A stretch of 64,000 bases of DNA from Chitinophaga agrisoli (GCF_008386695.1 NZ_VUOC01000002.1:674481-738480), one strand, 5' to 3'; positions 1 to 8,835 are shown, numbered from the stretch's first letter. Notes: generated from the letters alone by a model not told the origin. Program-made: numbers and translations.

Positions 1-488
1 CTGTTTCCTTTCCGGGTATTCCGCCAGCTCCTGCCCTTCCGTATTAAGCCGGCGCAATGTAACAGTATTCCCCAGGGAATCTTTTGTAGTAGGATAGAAA
101 CTGAACACAGCGATACCGCCAAACACATAAGGCGTAAAGCCTTTGTCATAGATGTCCAGGAAATTGATCTCAGCGATCAGGTTCCCTTCCCATATTACAG
201 AACGGAAGCTCAGGTTACGCTGTACCAGCAGTTTGCTTTCATTGGTGCTGTCCGCCGCCGCTATATGCCCCATATTAAGGCCCGCACGCAGCGTAAGATA
301 GCGGTTAATATCCCTTTTGACCATAAGGCCAAGCGCCGGACGCGTATAACGCATATCCACCCGGGATTGTGCGAGGTCCCCACTGTAATTACTGATTCCC
401 AGGAAACCACCTACATGCCAGTCTTGTGAAAAAACGCAGAGAGGGGCCAGAAAAGTAAGCAGCAATATCCATGTAATCTTTTTCAACT
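1..488 (-). CDS. Partial outer-membrane beta-barrel protein (DUF6089-like)
   Basis: The frame runs off the left edge of the window. It starts with TTG at 488; an in-frame stop lies a few codons upstream and there is no ATG before a clean signal peptide (LKKITWILLLTFLAP, cleavage near FSQD). The mature part opens with WHVGGFLGISNYSGDL and has alternating hydrophobic strands such as YVFGGIAVFSFYP, typical of small outer-membrane barrels. Bacteroidota carry many such DUF6089/PorG-like proteins, some linked to type IX secretion. That family link is a guess from the N-terminal half only; the barrel and export signal are well supported. Confidence 0.6.
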
Positions 489-727
489 TGCTAAGGTTTA
501 GAGGCTAATAGAATAGTATAATAACGTTAAGAAAATGTAAAAAAGTATAAAGGTATAGTTTTCAATTGCCATGTAATAATTTTTTCTCAATTAATGACTA
601 AAACGTTAACTTTAGAATACTTGGAAAATTACCTTTATTCATTATTTCATATATACATCTATAACTTTCTGTGTGGTAATTAGTTAACAGCAAAAAATAA
701 CCCTCTTAAAAACCTGGAAAAACTGAC

Positions 728-1657
728 ATGAAGCCCAAAGCACCTACAAGAGAGCAACTGGAACAATATGCCCTGCGCGGTCTCGGTTACGCGGATGATC
801 ACGTGATGGAGTCGTTTAATATGAAAAATGTGTCTGACTGGCTGGGGATCTCTTATTCTTATTTCTATCACATCTTTGCGGAGATCATGGGCGAGCCGTA
901 CTGGCAATACGTAAAACGGCACCGGCTGGAGCTGGCGGCGGGTTTACTGCGGCATAGTGGTTATAATATAGGCGAGATCAGCGATCTGTCCGGCTACGCC
1001 ACCATGGCGGCCTTTACCAAGGCCTTCACCAACCATTTTGGCAGAAGCCCCCGGTATTTCCGTAAAATAGAGGAGCTCCCTAATGAAAAAAGGACCCTGG
1101 AGCTAACCGCCATGATCACCGCCGTGTATGCACAGCAGGGAAGCACTATCAGCGACTTCTTCAGCTTTGACCGCGCGGAGCACGTTATACTCCCCGATGC
1201 GGTAATGTACTATACCCTCATCTCCTATGGCCAGGACCCCATTGCCCAGCTGGTGATGAAAATGAGCTATCATGAGCAACGCTTCCGGAAAATGCTCGAT
1301 ACCCTCGACCTGCCTCAGGGCAAGATCATTACCGGCACCCTCGATGCCGTACCCGTAACAGATTATGAAAAGCTTAGTATGTATGCCGGCGTATCCCTGC
1401 CGGCTAAAGATCTACAAGCCCACTTGCAGTTTGGCGCCCAATTCCCCCACCTGATCCATAAACGGCTGAATGGCGGCAACTACCTGCGCCTGCAGGTACC
1501 AATGGATTTTGTGACTGCCGGCGTACCCATGTACGATTTTATTAACCGCTGCTGCCGCCAGGGCATCTATAAAATGAGCGGCAACCACTTCTTTATCTCA
1601 CTCACTGGCCCCAACCTCTGTGAGATCTATATACCTTATATGAAACAACTGCTCTGA
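728..1657 (+). CDS. AraC-family regulator with GyrI-like effector domain
   Basis: A 309-residue transcription factor. The AraC/XylS double helix-turn-helix is N-terminal (about residues 12-115; second-helix signature NIGEISDLSGYATMAAFTKAF followed by FGRSPRYFRK). A GyrI/BmrR-like ligand-binding domain follows (about 150-309, with VPVTDYEKLSMYAGV). This order is the one used by SoxS/Rob-like ligand-sensing activators. The gene stands alone, ahead of a convergent hydrolase. The ligand and targets cannot be read from the sequence. Confidence 0.85.
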   Translation: MKPKAPTREQLEQYALRGLGYADDHVMESFNMKNVSDWLGISYSYFYHIFAEIMGEPYWQYVKRHRLELAAGLLRHSGYNIGEISDLSGYATMAAFTKAFTNHFGRSPRYFRKIEELPNEKRTLELTAMITAVYAQQGSTISDFFSFDRAEHVILPDAVMYYTLISYGQDPIAQLVMKMSYHEQRFRKMLDTLDLPQGKIITGTLDAVPVTDYEKLSMYAGVSLPAKDLQAHLQFGAQFPHLIHKRLNGGNYLRLQVPMDFVTAGVPMYDFINRCCRQGIYKMSGNHFFISLTGPNLCEIYIPYMKQLL

Positions 1658-1670
1658 TTCTATTGTGCGG

Positions 1671-1776
1671 ATGTGCTGATGTGCAGATGTGCTGATTAGT
1701 ATGGTCATTCCATAATCAAATCAATACATCAATTAATCTATTCATCAGCACATCTGCACATTAGCACATCAGCACA
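1671..1776. repeat. Iterated-word inverted repeat (ATGTGCTG units)
   Basis: The left arm (1671-1696) is built from the word ATGTGCTG or ATGTGCAG. The right arm (1743-1776) is its reverse complement with one extra 8-base unit. The spacer is about 46 bases and AT-rich. The element fills the gap between two convergent genes, and its right arm ends at the stop codon of the GH20-like gene, so transcripts from both sides would carry a long hairpin. A related fragment lies at 42592-42640. Confidence 0.7.
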
Positions 1777-2889
1777 TTATTTAAACACTGCCTTAAAGCA
1801 ATTCGTCTGCGTATGCAGCGAATCCTCATCATTCCTGCGGTTCACGATCCTGGGACCGCCATAATATTCGCGCAGGAAAGCAGGCGCCGGTGACCAGATC
1901 GTCTGCATGATCCCCTGGTACATAGGCTTCATCTCTTTGGTTGCGCTGGCCTGGAAACGTAGCATATCATCCAGCTGCTCCGTAGCTACCTCTGGTTTAC
2001 GCCAGGGGCAGGTGATCACCCGCAATCCCTTCATGGCAAAATATACTGCAGATTTATCCGCCCGGTCATAATGCCAGTCGCAGATCATTACATCCTTAGG
2101 GATCATATCCACAGCGCGGTACGTGTTATTAAGACTGGCCTCCCACATACCCATACCGGTGGTCTTGCCATCCAGCAGGCGGTCGCCCCAGATCCAGAGC
2201 TCACGCCCCTGCAAAGCCAGGTGATCGCGCAACGTACGTACCTCGCCGGCAAACAGCTCCGCCTTATCACGGCCGCCACAGCGGGGGCACTTATCATCCC
2301 CTATATAAAATACCTCATCCATACCGGCATGAAAGGCATTGGTCTCAAACACTTCACAGATCTCATCCATCAGGTCAAATACAACCTTATGCACTTCCGG
2401 GTGCAGGGGACAGTAGCTCTTACAGTATAGCCCGTCCGCGTTAGGCCATACATAATTCTCCGGCATCTTTACATGCGGGGTTTCATCAAACTGCGGGTAC
2501 ACCCGCAACAGGCTGTTTAAAGTACCTGCCCATGATTGATGCCCCAGCAGGTTCACCTGCGGAATAATGCGGATCTTATGCTCCTTACAGGCCTTTACCA
2601 GCCTGGCCACATCCTGTTTGGTAAGCGCACCCTCATCCGCCAGCTCCGGATGCCGCTGGTAGCGGTAGTTATAATCCACCCGCAGCACCAGCGTATTGAT
2701 ATGCCTGGGCGCCAGCTCCTTATGGATAAAGGTGATAAAACTGTCCACGCCTGCAGCAGGCGGAGCAGCAATACAAAAGCCGCGCACCGGCAAACTGTCA
2801 ATATTATTTTTGGAAAAAGACTGTGAGTAGCCCCTGAGGCCGGACAGTACTAACAGGCAGGAAATCAACAGGTATAGTTGTCTTTGCAT
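1777..2889 (-). CDS. GH20-like glycoside hydrolase (beta-hexosaminidase catalytic domain)
   Basis: A 370-residue secreted protein with an N-terminal signal peptide (LLISCLLVLSGLRGYSQ). It has a TIM-barrel-like body in which HAGMDEV (His187, Asp191, Glu192) matches the GH20 signature H-x-G-x-D-E, where the Asp/Glu pair does substrate-assisted catalysis. Other GH20-like pieces are IRIIPQVNLLGHQSW and LWIWGDRLL. Classic GH20 enzymes carry an extra N-terminal beta domain that is absent here, so this is a compact variant. It probably removes N-acetylhexosamine from glycans in the periplasm or outside the cell. The substrate is unknown and it has no PUL partner here. Confidence 0.75.
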   Translation of the reverse strand: MQRQLYLLISCLLVLSGLRGYSQSFSKNNIDSLPVRGFCIAAPPAAGVDSFITFIHKELAPRHINTLVLRVDYNYRYQRHPELADEGALTKQDVARLVKACKEHKIRIIPQVNLLGHQSWAGTLNSLLRVYPQFDETPHVKMPENYVWPNADGLYCKSYCPLHPEVHKVVFDLMDEICEVFETNAFHAGMDEVFYIGDDKCPRCGGRDKAELFAGEVRTLRDHLALQGRELWIWGDRLLDGKTTGMGMWEASLNNTYRAVDMIPKDVMICDWHYDRADKSAVYFAMKGLRVITCPWRKPEVATEQLDDMLRFQASATKEMKPMYQGIMQTIWSPAPAFLREYYGGPRIVNRRNDEDSLHTQTNCFKAVFK

Positions 2890-2964
2890 GGTTAATGGGT
2901 TTATCGGTTGACGTGAACTTTAAACTACTAATAAACTTATAAACCAACAAACCGGGAAAGCGGT

Positions 2965-2972
2965 TATTTTTG
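2965..2972 (+). promoter_or_regulatory. Candidate -7 promoter element TATTTTTG
   Basis: TATTTTTG fits the Bacteroidota -7 consensus TAnnTTTG and lies 18 bases before the ATG at 2991. No TTG is seen at the expected -33 distance. It supports the start at 2991 rather than an upstream TTG at 2970. Confidence 0.4.
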
Positions 2973-2990
2973 AATAAATGTTTATACCGG

Positions 2991-4070
2991 ATGAACGAGA
3001 GCAAACTACCTTTTACCGCACGCCTGGCCTATACCCTACTGTCGCTGGTGCTGATCATATACATTGCGCACTTTAGTGCCACCATTGCCATTCCGCTGCT
3101 GTTTGCCTCGCTGGTAGCCATTATGCTGCTACCCATCGCCACCCAGCTGGAACACTGGGGCTTTTCCCGGGGACTGGCGGCCTTTACCGCCGTATTTTTC
3201 TTCGTGATAGCATTGCTGGGGGTGGTTACCCTCCTCACCACGCAAATGGGTGCTTTTGTATCTGACTTCCCCCAGCTGCAGAAACAGCTCATAAAAAGCC
3301 TGGATAGCTTACAGGTATGGATAAACGCACAATTCAACATCAACGCGCATAAACAATTGGATTACCTGGAACAGCTGGCCATGGGCACCCTGGGCTCTGC
3401 CACCACGTTCCTGAGTCAAACCCTTGGCGCGGTATCCTCCCTGTTCATCTTCGTGATCTTCGTATTGCTGTACTCCTTCTTCCTGCTCTTATACCGCTCC
3501 CTGCTGGTTACCTTCCTGGTAAAATTCTTCGAAGAAAAACACCGCGACAAACTGGTAGATATCATCCAGCAAACACGCTTTATTATCAAAAGTTATGTTA
3601 GCGGCTTAATGATAGAGATGATCGTAGTAGCCATTGTGAACTGCGTTATCTTCTGGATGCTGGGCATTAAATACGCCATGCTCCTGGGCATCATGGCAGC
3701 CGTATTTAATATTATCCCTTACCTGGGCATCTTTACCGCCATTATACTCTGTATGATCGTTACCCTTACCACCGGTACCCTGGGCGCCACCTTCCAGGTG
3801 GGTATTTCCCTGTTGATCGTACACTTCCTGGATAGTAATATATTATTACCCCGTATCATGGGCTCCAAAGTAAAGATCAATGCCCTGGTGACCATCATCG
3901 GCGTAGTGACCGGCAACCTGTTATGGGGTGTGCCCGGTATGTTCCTGGCTATTCCTGTCATTGCCATGCTCAAGATCATTTTTGAGCGTATCGACAGCAT
4001 GCACCCCTGGGCCATCCTGTTGGGAGAGCTGCCGGAAAAAAGGAAGCTGCGCCCTGTGAAAAAGAAATAA
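2991..4070 (+). CDS. AI-2E family transporter (PerM/YhhT-like)
   Basis: About 359 residues, a multi-pass inner-membrane protein. Hydrophobic helices at the N-terminus (FTARLAYTLLSLVLIIYIAHF and IPLLFASLVAIMLL), a central amphipathic stretch, and a conserved C-terminal block (AVFNIIPYLGIFTAII, then PRIMGSKVKINAL) match the AI-2E exporter/permease family. I chose ATG 2991 over an in-frame TTG at 2970 because a TAnnTTTG element overlaps the latter. Family members export autoinducer-2 or move ions; the actual substrate here is unknown. Confidence 0.85.
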   Translation: MNESKLPFTARLAYTLLSLVLIIYIAHFSATIAIPLLFASLVAIMLLPIATQLEHWGFSRGLAAFTAVFFFVIALLGVVTLLTTQMGAFVSDFPQLQKQLIKSLDSLQVWINAQFNINAHKQLDYLEQLAMGTLGSATTFLSQTLGAVSSLFIFVIFVLLYSFFLLLYRSLLVTFLVKFFEEKHRDKLVDIIQQTRFIIKSYVSGLMIEMIVVAIVNCVIFWMLGIKYAMLLGIMAAVFNIIPYLGIFTAIILCMIVTLTTGTLGATFQVGISLLIVHFLDSNILLPRIMGSKVKINALVTIIGVVTGNLLWGVPGMFLAIPVIAMLKIIFERIDSMHPWAILLGELPEKRKLRPVKKK

Positions 4071-4079
4071 CAACTTTTG

Positions 4080-4087
4080 TACATTTG
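4080..4087 (+). promoter_or_regulatory. Candidate -7 element TACATTTG, leaderless start
   Basis: TACATTTG matches TAnnTTTG and ends five bases before the ATG at 4093. If used, transcription would start at or beside the start codon and give a leaderless mRNA. Confidence 0.4.
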
Positions 4088-4092
4088 GCGCC

Positions 4093-4587
4093 ATGTTTTT
4101 AGAATTCAGAAATGCGCTCCCTTCCGATCTGCCTGTGATCGTAGACATCTATAATACTACCATCGCCTCCCGTATGGTAACGGCGGATACTACACCCGTA
4201 ACAGTCGCAGACCGCGAAGCGTGGTATCATGCGCACACACCAGAACGCCGTCCGCTGTGGATGGTAGAAATGGACGGCCAGACCGCCGGCTGGGTAAGCC
4301 TGCAATCCTTCTACGGCCGGCCCGCCTATAATGCCACGGTAGAGATCAGCATTTACCTGCACCCGGATTTCCGGGGCAAGGGCTTAGGAAAAGCCATCCT
4401 GGAATATGCTATTGCGCAATGCCCCGCCCTGGGCGTTCAGACCCTCTTAGGATTTATTTTCGCCCACAACACGCCCAGCCTGCAGCTGTTTGAAAAAATG
4501 GGCTTTGCAGAATGGGCCCATCTGCCAGACATTGCAGAACTGGATGGCGTAAAAAGAAGCTTGAAGATATTGGGCAGGAAGGTATAA
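4093..4587 (+). CDS. GNAT N-acetyltransferase (Pat/Bar-like)
   Basis: 164 residues with one complete GNAT fold. The acetyl-CoA loop is HPDFRGKGLGKAILEYA (R/Q-x-x-G-x-G/A type), preceded by the ATVEISIYL strand and followed by ALGVQTLLGFIFAHNTPSLQLFEKMGF, the usual Pat/Bar C-terminal signature. It probably N-acetylates a small amine such as an amino acid analogue. It follows the transporter by 22 bases but may have its own promoter, and it ends ahead of a strong terminator. Confidence 0.88.
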   Translation: MFLEFRNALPSDLPVIVDIYNTTIASRMVTADTTPVTVADREAWYHAHTPERRPLWMVEMDGQTAGWVSLQSFYGRPAYNATVEISIYLHPDFRGKGLGKAILEYAIAQCPALGVQTLLGFIFAHNTPSLQLFEKMGFAEWAHLPDIAELDGVKRSLKILGRKV

Positions 4588-4747
4588 TAATCCGTTTGAT
4601 TTTTCCGATATTAAACTTCACGGATGATATTAAAAAGGGAATGATATCCCCACCTTCAGAAATGTATAATTATTTCATTTTAACGCAAAAGCCACCGCGG
4701 CGCAGCAAGAACAACGATCGTAAATAAACCACGTATCTGATACGTAT

Positions 4748-4779
4748 AAAGGCGCCTGTCTTCTCAGACAGGCGCCTTT
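4748..4779 (+). terminator. Rho-independent terminator after the GNAT gene
   Basis: A perfect 14-bp stem (4748-4761 with 4766-4779), TCTC loop, GC-rich core GGCGCCTGTC, followed by a T-rich run. It separates the acetyltransferase from the EamA gene. Confidence 0.8.
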
Positions 4780-4863
4780 ATTTATAGCCCATGCTATTAA
4801 AAAATATAGCCAACCCAATCCCCCTCAAACTACCTATCTTTATTTGAACCAATTCTCCCTCTT

Positions 4864-5277
4864 ATGTGGTGGCTTTATGCCTTACTCTCCGCGCTTTTTG
4901 CCGCTCTCACCGCCATCTTTGCCAAAATCGGCGTGTCAGACATCAATTCTAACCTGGCTACCGGCATCCGCACCTTTATTATATTAATAGTCGCCTGGAC
5001 CATCGTACTCGTACGCGGCGAAGCCAAAGGTCTCAATGGCATTTCTAAGCACAGCCTGCTGTTTTTAGTATTATCCGGCCTGGCTACCGGCCTGTCGTGG
5101 ATCTTCTATTTTAAAGCCCTGCAGATCGGCAAGGTATCCCAGGTGGCCCCGGTAGATAAGTTAAGCGTAGCGCTGACCATTATATTATCCGTTATTTTCC
5201 TGCACGAAGCCCTTACCTGGAAAACAGCAGTTGGAGCCCTGCTGATTATCAGCGGTACTATGGTGTTGATATTTTAA
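4864..5277 (+). CDS. EamA-domain membrane protein (half-size DMT transporter)
   Basis: 137 residues with about five predicted helices: WWLYALLSALFAALTAIFAKI, an IILIVAWTIVLV segment, LLFLVLSGLATGLSWIFYF, ALTIILSVIFL and the C-terminal AVGALLIISGTMVLIF. It corresponds to a single EamA repeat, whereas most drug/metabolite transporters have two. Single-repeat members are thought to act as dimers. Substrate unknown. Confidence 0.82.
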   Translation: MWWLYALLSALFAALTAIFAKIGVSDINSNLATGIRTFIILIVAWTIVLVRGEAKGLNGISKHSLLFLVLSGLATGLSWIFYFKALQIGKVSQVAPVDKLSVALTIILSVIFLHEALTWKTAVGALLIISGTMVLIF

Positions 5278-5343
5278 AAAAGGGGGTAAAATAATGGGCA
5301 TTGGGGTCAGTGCTTACCTTGCGCTCTCCTATAGCGCTCCTGG

Positions 5344-5409
5344 GGAGTAAAAGCGCACTTTCCCTGGAGTAAAAGCGCACTCCACCCGTAGTAATAGCGT
5401 ACTCACTCC
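5344..5409. repeat. 22-bp tandem repeat, three copies
   Basis: Copies start at 5344, 5366 and 5388, period exactly 22. The first 16 bases (GGAGTAAAAGCGCACT) are identical in copies 1 and 2; copy 3 is GTAGTAATAGCGTACT. The array lies between convergent genes and copy 3 runs into the stop codon (5403-5405) of the SufR-like gene. It does not fold into a terminator hairpin. Confidence 0.75.
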
Positions 5410-6056
5410 CCTTTCAACTCCAGTAAACCGGCAAAGTCTATCCGGTAAACACACCGGTGATCGCCGCTGGCAATATGTTCCGCGCGGGAAACGGTCACCT
5501 CATCCCCAAGGATGGTGCGGAAAGTCCGTAATTCTGACTGGCAAATATTCATACATTGGGTAGCAGCGCTGCAGATCGGGCAATGGTTCTCTATAAATAG
5601 AAAACCTTCCTCATCCTGGCGCCATTCCGCCAGGAAACCTTCTTCCGTGCGGATGGCCGCAAAGCGGGCGATCTTATCACCGATCCCGTCCACACCCTCG
5701 AGGGCACTAAGGTATCTTTCCACCTGTTGTTGCTCCCGAGCGGAGATCACCTGGTCCAGGGCTTCCTGTCCCAGCTGATGACGGATAGTGTCTATAAGCT
5801 GCAGTGTTAGTTCTGCATGATTGTCCGGAAAATGCGCATTTCCCTGGGCCGTCAGGCTCCATACCTGTACCGGCCGCCCTACCCCGCGTGCACTGGTAGC
5901 GGCTACCACGAGTCCTTCCTCTGCCAGTTTCAGCAATTGCAACCGTGCTCCTTCGCCCGTGATGCCCAGTTCGGCAGCAAGCGAAGCAGCAGTTTGCGGT
6001 CCGCGGGTCTTTAAAAGCACCAGGAACCGGTCGGCAGCCGTTTTGATCTTTGGCAT
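5403..6056 (-). CDS. SufR-like Fe-S cluster-sensing transcriptional regulator
   Basis: 217 residues from the ATG at 6056 (a TTG at 6068 would add four). An N-terminal winged helix (FLVLLKTRGPQTAASLAAEL, then GEGARLQLLKLAEEGLV and a GVGRPVQVWSLTAQG wing) is followed by a helical spacer and a cysteine cluster: Cys159, Cys162, Cys168, Cys172 (ENHCPICSAATQCMNICQ) and Cys202 near the end. DeoR/SufR-type proteins use such cysteines to hold an iron-sulfur cluster and repress suf genes when clusters are sufficient. It is divergent from the flavin reductase and the SUF operon, which supports that role. Confidence 0.82.
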   Translation of the reverse strand: MPKIKTAADRFLVLLKTRGPQTAASLAAELGITGEGARLQLLKLAEEGLVVAATSARGVGRPVQVWSLTAQGNAHFPDNHAELTLQLIDTIRHQLGQEALDQVISAREQQQVERYLSALEGVDGIGDKIARFAAIRTEEGFLAEWRQDEEGFLFIENHCPICSAATQCMNICQSELRTFRTILGDEVTVSRAEHIASGDHRCVYRIDFAGLLELKGE

Positions 6057-6065
6057 ATAATTTTC

Positions 6066-6079
6066 CAAGTTATTACTTG
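6066..6079. promoter_or_regulatory. Candidate SufR-like operator palindrome
   Basis: CAAGT-TATT-ACTTG is a perfect 5-bp-arm palindrome in the divergent gap, 9 bases upstream of the regulator ATG, and its right arm contains the TTG of a candidate -33 box for the rightward promoter. Binding there would control both directions. No protein binding is shown. Confidence 0.5.
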
Positions 6080-6105
6080 TTTTATTGTCAAATCTCGTAA
6101 TTTTG
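6077..6105 (+). promoter_or_regulatory. Bacteroidota-type promoter for the flavin reductase/SUF direction
   Basis: TTG at 6077-6079 and TAATTTTG at 6098-6105, spaced by 18 bases, match the sigma-ABfr consensus (TTG, 17-23 bases, TAnnTTTG). No equally good promoter is seen directly before sufA, so the whole SUF operon may depend on this one. Confidence 0.6.
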
Positions 6106-6212
6106 TACTAGTTAAAAAAATATTGTTGTAAGGTTATACGACCTTTGCGAGCAACACTCCCTGGATCATAACGTATTATAACAATTTAATCCACTGACAA
6201 TTAAAGAGTTAA

Positions 6213-6764
6213 ATGAACGTATTGATATTTAATGGTTCCATGGATGACCGTCCCGTTTCCACCGCTGGTAAACTGGTAGGTTACTTTGAGGACCAATTCC
6301 GGCAAAAAGGCTTCACCCCCCAGGTGTTTAGTCCGGCCAAAGCAGACATTCCGTTCTTTGATCCCGCTAAAAACGAAACACCCGCCAGTGTAAAGGCCAT
6401 GTGCGAAATGTTCTGCAATGCGGAGCTCCAGGTTTGGCTAACGCCTTTATATCATGGTAGCATGACCGGGGTAATGAAAAATTGCCTCGACTGGCTTGAG
6501 CTCACCAGCAGGCACGGCCGCCCCTATTTAACGGGAAAGGTCGTAGCTTTGGTGTGCTGGGCCGGCGGTACACAGGCCATGCAGGGCATTAATGCCATGG
6601 ATGCAGTAGCCAAAGCTTTACGCGCATGGGTACTGCCTTTTTCCATTCCGGTACTGAAAGATCATTTATTTGATGCAGATACCAGTAACTTTACAGCCCC
6701 GTATGAGCAAAAGCTGGGCCAAATGGTAACGCTACTAGCGGATGCGAAATCACGGGTAGCTTGA
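6213..6764 (+). CDS. NAD(P)H-dependent FMN reductase / flavodoxin-fold oxidoreductase
   Basis: 183 residues, single flavodoxin-like fold. The N-terminal strand-loop MNVLIFNGSMDDRPVS is the FMN phosphate loop, PLYHGSMTGVMKNCLDWL is the second signature of the NADPH_FMN_red family, and VVALVCWAGG the third. It likely transfers electrons from NAD(P)H to flavin. Placed between the SufR-like regulator and sufA and read in the same direction as the suf genes, it may supply reducing power for Fe-S assembly; that link is inferred from position. Confidence 0.8.
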   Translation: MNVLIFNGSMDDRPVSTAGKLVGYFEDQFRQKGFTPQVFSPAKADIPFFDPAKNETPASVKAMCEMFCNAELQVWLTPLYHGSMTGVMKNCLDWLELTSRHGRPYLTGKVVALVCWAGGTQAMQGINAMDAVAKALRAWVLPFSIPVLKDHLFDADTSNFTAPYEQKLGQMVTLLADAKSRVA

Positions 6765-6769
6765 TTACC

Positions 6770-6960
6770 AATTGGTTAGCCTTTAGCAATTAGCATTTAG
6801 CTAGAGACTATATTGCAGTAGAATGGGTTAATTTAGCCGTTATTGGCCGCAGGGGCCACCGGAAAATAAATAAACGATTAGCTATCAGCTCAAAGCCAAT
6901 AGTTAACTATAAAAATCGAAACATCTGATAAACAGCCTGTTAGCTAAAAACTAACGGCAA
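6770..6960. repeat. TTAGC-word intergenic repeat before sufA
   Basis: The gap before sufA is filled with short words TTAGC/GCTAA in both orientations, for example TTAGCAATTAGCATTTAGC near 6783 and the inverted GTTAG-CTAAAAA-CTAAC near 6938. It can form imperfect hairpins. No clear promoter or ORF lies in it. Confidence 0.5.
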
Positions 6961-6980
6961 ACGACTAAAAGCTTATTATT

Positions 6981-7307
6981 ATGATTACCGTATCAGAAAA
7001 AGCAAGCGTATACATAAAGGACCTGATGGTGAGGGAAAGCCATGCACCTGGCACCTTTGTGCGTGTGGGCGTAAAAGGCGGCGGCTGCTCCGGCCTGGAA
7101 TATGTGATGAAATTTGAGACCGGCGAAGAGTCTGGCGATCAAATATTTGAAGATAAAGGCGTTAAGATAGTGGTACAAATGAAAAGCCTCCTATATCTTT
7201 ACGGCACAGAACTGGACTATTCAGACGGACTGAATGGCAAAGGCCTCTTTTTCAATAACCCCAATGCCACCAGAACTTGTAGCTGCGGGGAGAGCTTCGC
7301 AGTATAG
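6981..7307 (+). CDS. sufA: Iron-sulfur cluster A-type carrier SufA/IscA
   Basis: 108 residues, the normal length for HesB/IscA/SufA proteins. The three conserved cysteines are present: Cys36 in GGGCSG and Cys100/Cys102 in TCSCGESF. A-type carriers receive clusters from the SufBCD scaffold and deliver them to apo-proteins in the cytoplasm. It is the first gene of the SUF assembly run, 82 bases before sufB. Confidence 0.95.
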   Translation: MITVSEKASVYIKDLMVRESHAPGTFVRVGVKGGGCSGLEYVMKFETGEESGDQIFEDKGVKIVVQMKSLLYLYGTELDYSDGLNGKGLFFNNPNATRTCSCGESFAV

Positions 7308-7389
7308 ACCAGTTTCAGGCGTCCGGTGAAGGATCATAGCATAAGGAAGCAACGCATCGCACGGCTGAACCGCAAACAGACAAAGTAGT

Positions 7390-8835
7390 ATGAGAAACAG
7401 TAACGAGATAATCGATGATATTGCCAACAAGGAATATGAGTTTGGCTTTACCACCGATATTGAAATGGATATAGCGCCAGCTGGTCTCAATGAAGAGATC
7501 ATCCGCTTTATCTCCGCCAAGAAAGAAGAACCGGAATGGCTGCTGGAATGGCGCTTGAAAGGATACCAGGCATTTAAGAAGATGCAACTGCCCTCCTGGC
7601 AGCATTTTCCTATGCCTGCCATCGACTTTCAGGCCGTTTCCTATTATGCCGCTCCCAAGAAGAAGAAACAACTGGCCAGCCTGGATGAAGTAGACCCTGA
7701 ACTGCTAGCGACCTTCGAAAAACTAGGTATCCCCCTTAACGAACAAAAAGCCCTTTCCGGCGTAGCCGTAGACGCAGTGTTTGACAGCGTTTCCGTAGCT
7801 ACCACCTTTAAAGGCAAATTGAAAGAGATGGGCGTGATCTTCTGCTCCTTTGGAGAAGCTGTACGCGAACACCCGGACCTGGTAAAAAAATACCTGGGAT
7901 CTGTAGTGCCCCACTCCGATAACATCTTTGCAGCTTTGAATGCCGCCGTATTCTCCGACGGTTCTTTCGTATATATTCCTAAAGGAGTGCGCTGCCCTAT
8001 GGAGCTGAGCACTTACTTCCGCATTAATGCGCAGAACACCGGTCAGTTTGAACGCACACTGATCATAGCCGACGATAACAGCTATGTAAGCTACCTGGAA
8101 GGCTGTACTGCTCCCATGCGGGACGAGAACCAACTGCATGCTGCCGTGGTAGAACTGGTAGCCCTGGACCATGCGGAGATCAAATACTCCACCGTGCAGA
8201 ACTGGTATCCTGGTGATAAAGACGGGAAAGGCGGTATCTATAACTTCGTGACCAAACGCGGTATCTGTAAAGGCAACAGCAGCAAGATCTCCTGGACACA
8301 GGTAGAGACCGGCTCAGCCATCACCTGGAAATACCCCAGCGTGATCCTGCAGGGCGATGACGCACAGGGCGAATTCTACTCCGTTGCGGTAGTACGTAAC
8401 AAGCAGATCGCAGACACCGGTACCAAGATCTACCACCTGGGCCGCAATACCCGCAGCCGGATCATTTCCAAGGGTATTTCTGCCGGACAGGGCGATAACA
8501 CCTATCGCGGACTGGTACAGGTAGGTCCCCGCGCACACAATGCCCGTAACTTTACCCAGTGCGACTCACTGCTGATCGGTAACCGCTGCGGCGCCCACAC
8601 GTTCCCGTACATAGAGTCCAGGAACAAAAGCGCTACCGTAGAGCACGAAGCTACCACCTCCAAGATCGGGGAAGACCAGATCTTTTACCTGAACCAGCGC
8701 GGTATCGATACTGAAAAAGCGGTAGCCCTTATCGTAAACGGCTATGCCAAGGAAGTACTGAACCAGCTGCCCATGGAATTTGCGGTGGAAGCCCAGAAGC
8801 TCCTCTCCATCACACTGGAAGGCAGCGTAGGATAA
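7390..8835 (+). CDS. sufB: Fe-S cluster assembly scaffold SufB
   Basis: 481 residues, full length. Hallmarks of Suf[49 protein letters not shown], the [10 protein letters not shown] block, and [15 protein letters not shown] with a late cysteine. SufB forms the SufBC2D scaffold on which nascent clusters are built with sulfur from SufS/SufE. Followed 44 bases later by sufC. Confidence 0.97.
   Translation: MRNSNEIIDDIANKEYEFGFTTDIEMDIAPAGLNEEIIRFISAKKEEPEWLLEWRLKGYQAFKKMQLPSWQHFPMPAIDFQAVSYYAAPKKKKQLASLDEVDPELLATFEKLGIPLNEQKALSGVAVDAVFDSVSVATTFKGKLKEMGVIFCSFGEAVREHPDLVKKYLGSVVPHSDNIFAALNAAVFSDGSFVYIPKGVRCPMELSTYFRINAQNTGQFERTLIIADDNSYVSYLEGCTAPMRDENQLHAAVVELVALDHAEIKYSTVQNWYPGDKDGKGGIYNFVTKRGICKGNSSKISWTQVETGSAITWKYPSVILQGDDAQGEFYSVAVVRNKQIADTGTKIYHLGRNTRSRIISKGISAGQGDNTYRGLVQVGPRAHNARNFTQCDSLLIGNRCGAHTFPYIESRNKSATVEHEATTSKIGEDQIFYLNQRGIDTEKAVALIVNGYAKEVLNQLPMEFAVEAQKLLSITLEGSVG

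Noticed and set aside
2071-2430. Long open frames opposite the GH20-like gene and other large genes
   Set aside because: They are antisense shadows produced by codon bias; the coding strand shows family motifs and the shadows do not.
2970-2990. TTG start for the AI-2E transporter
   Set aside because: A TAnnTTTG promoter element overlaps it and the ATG at 2991 fits the family length better.
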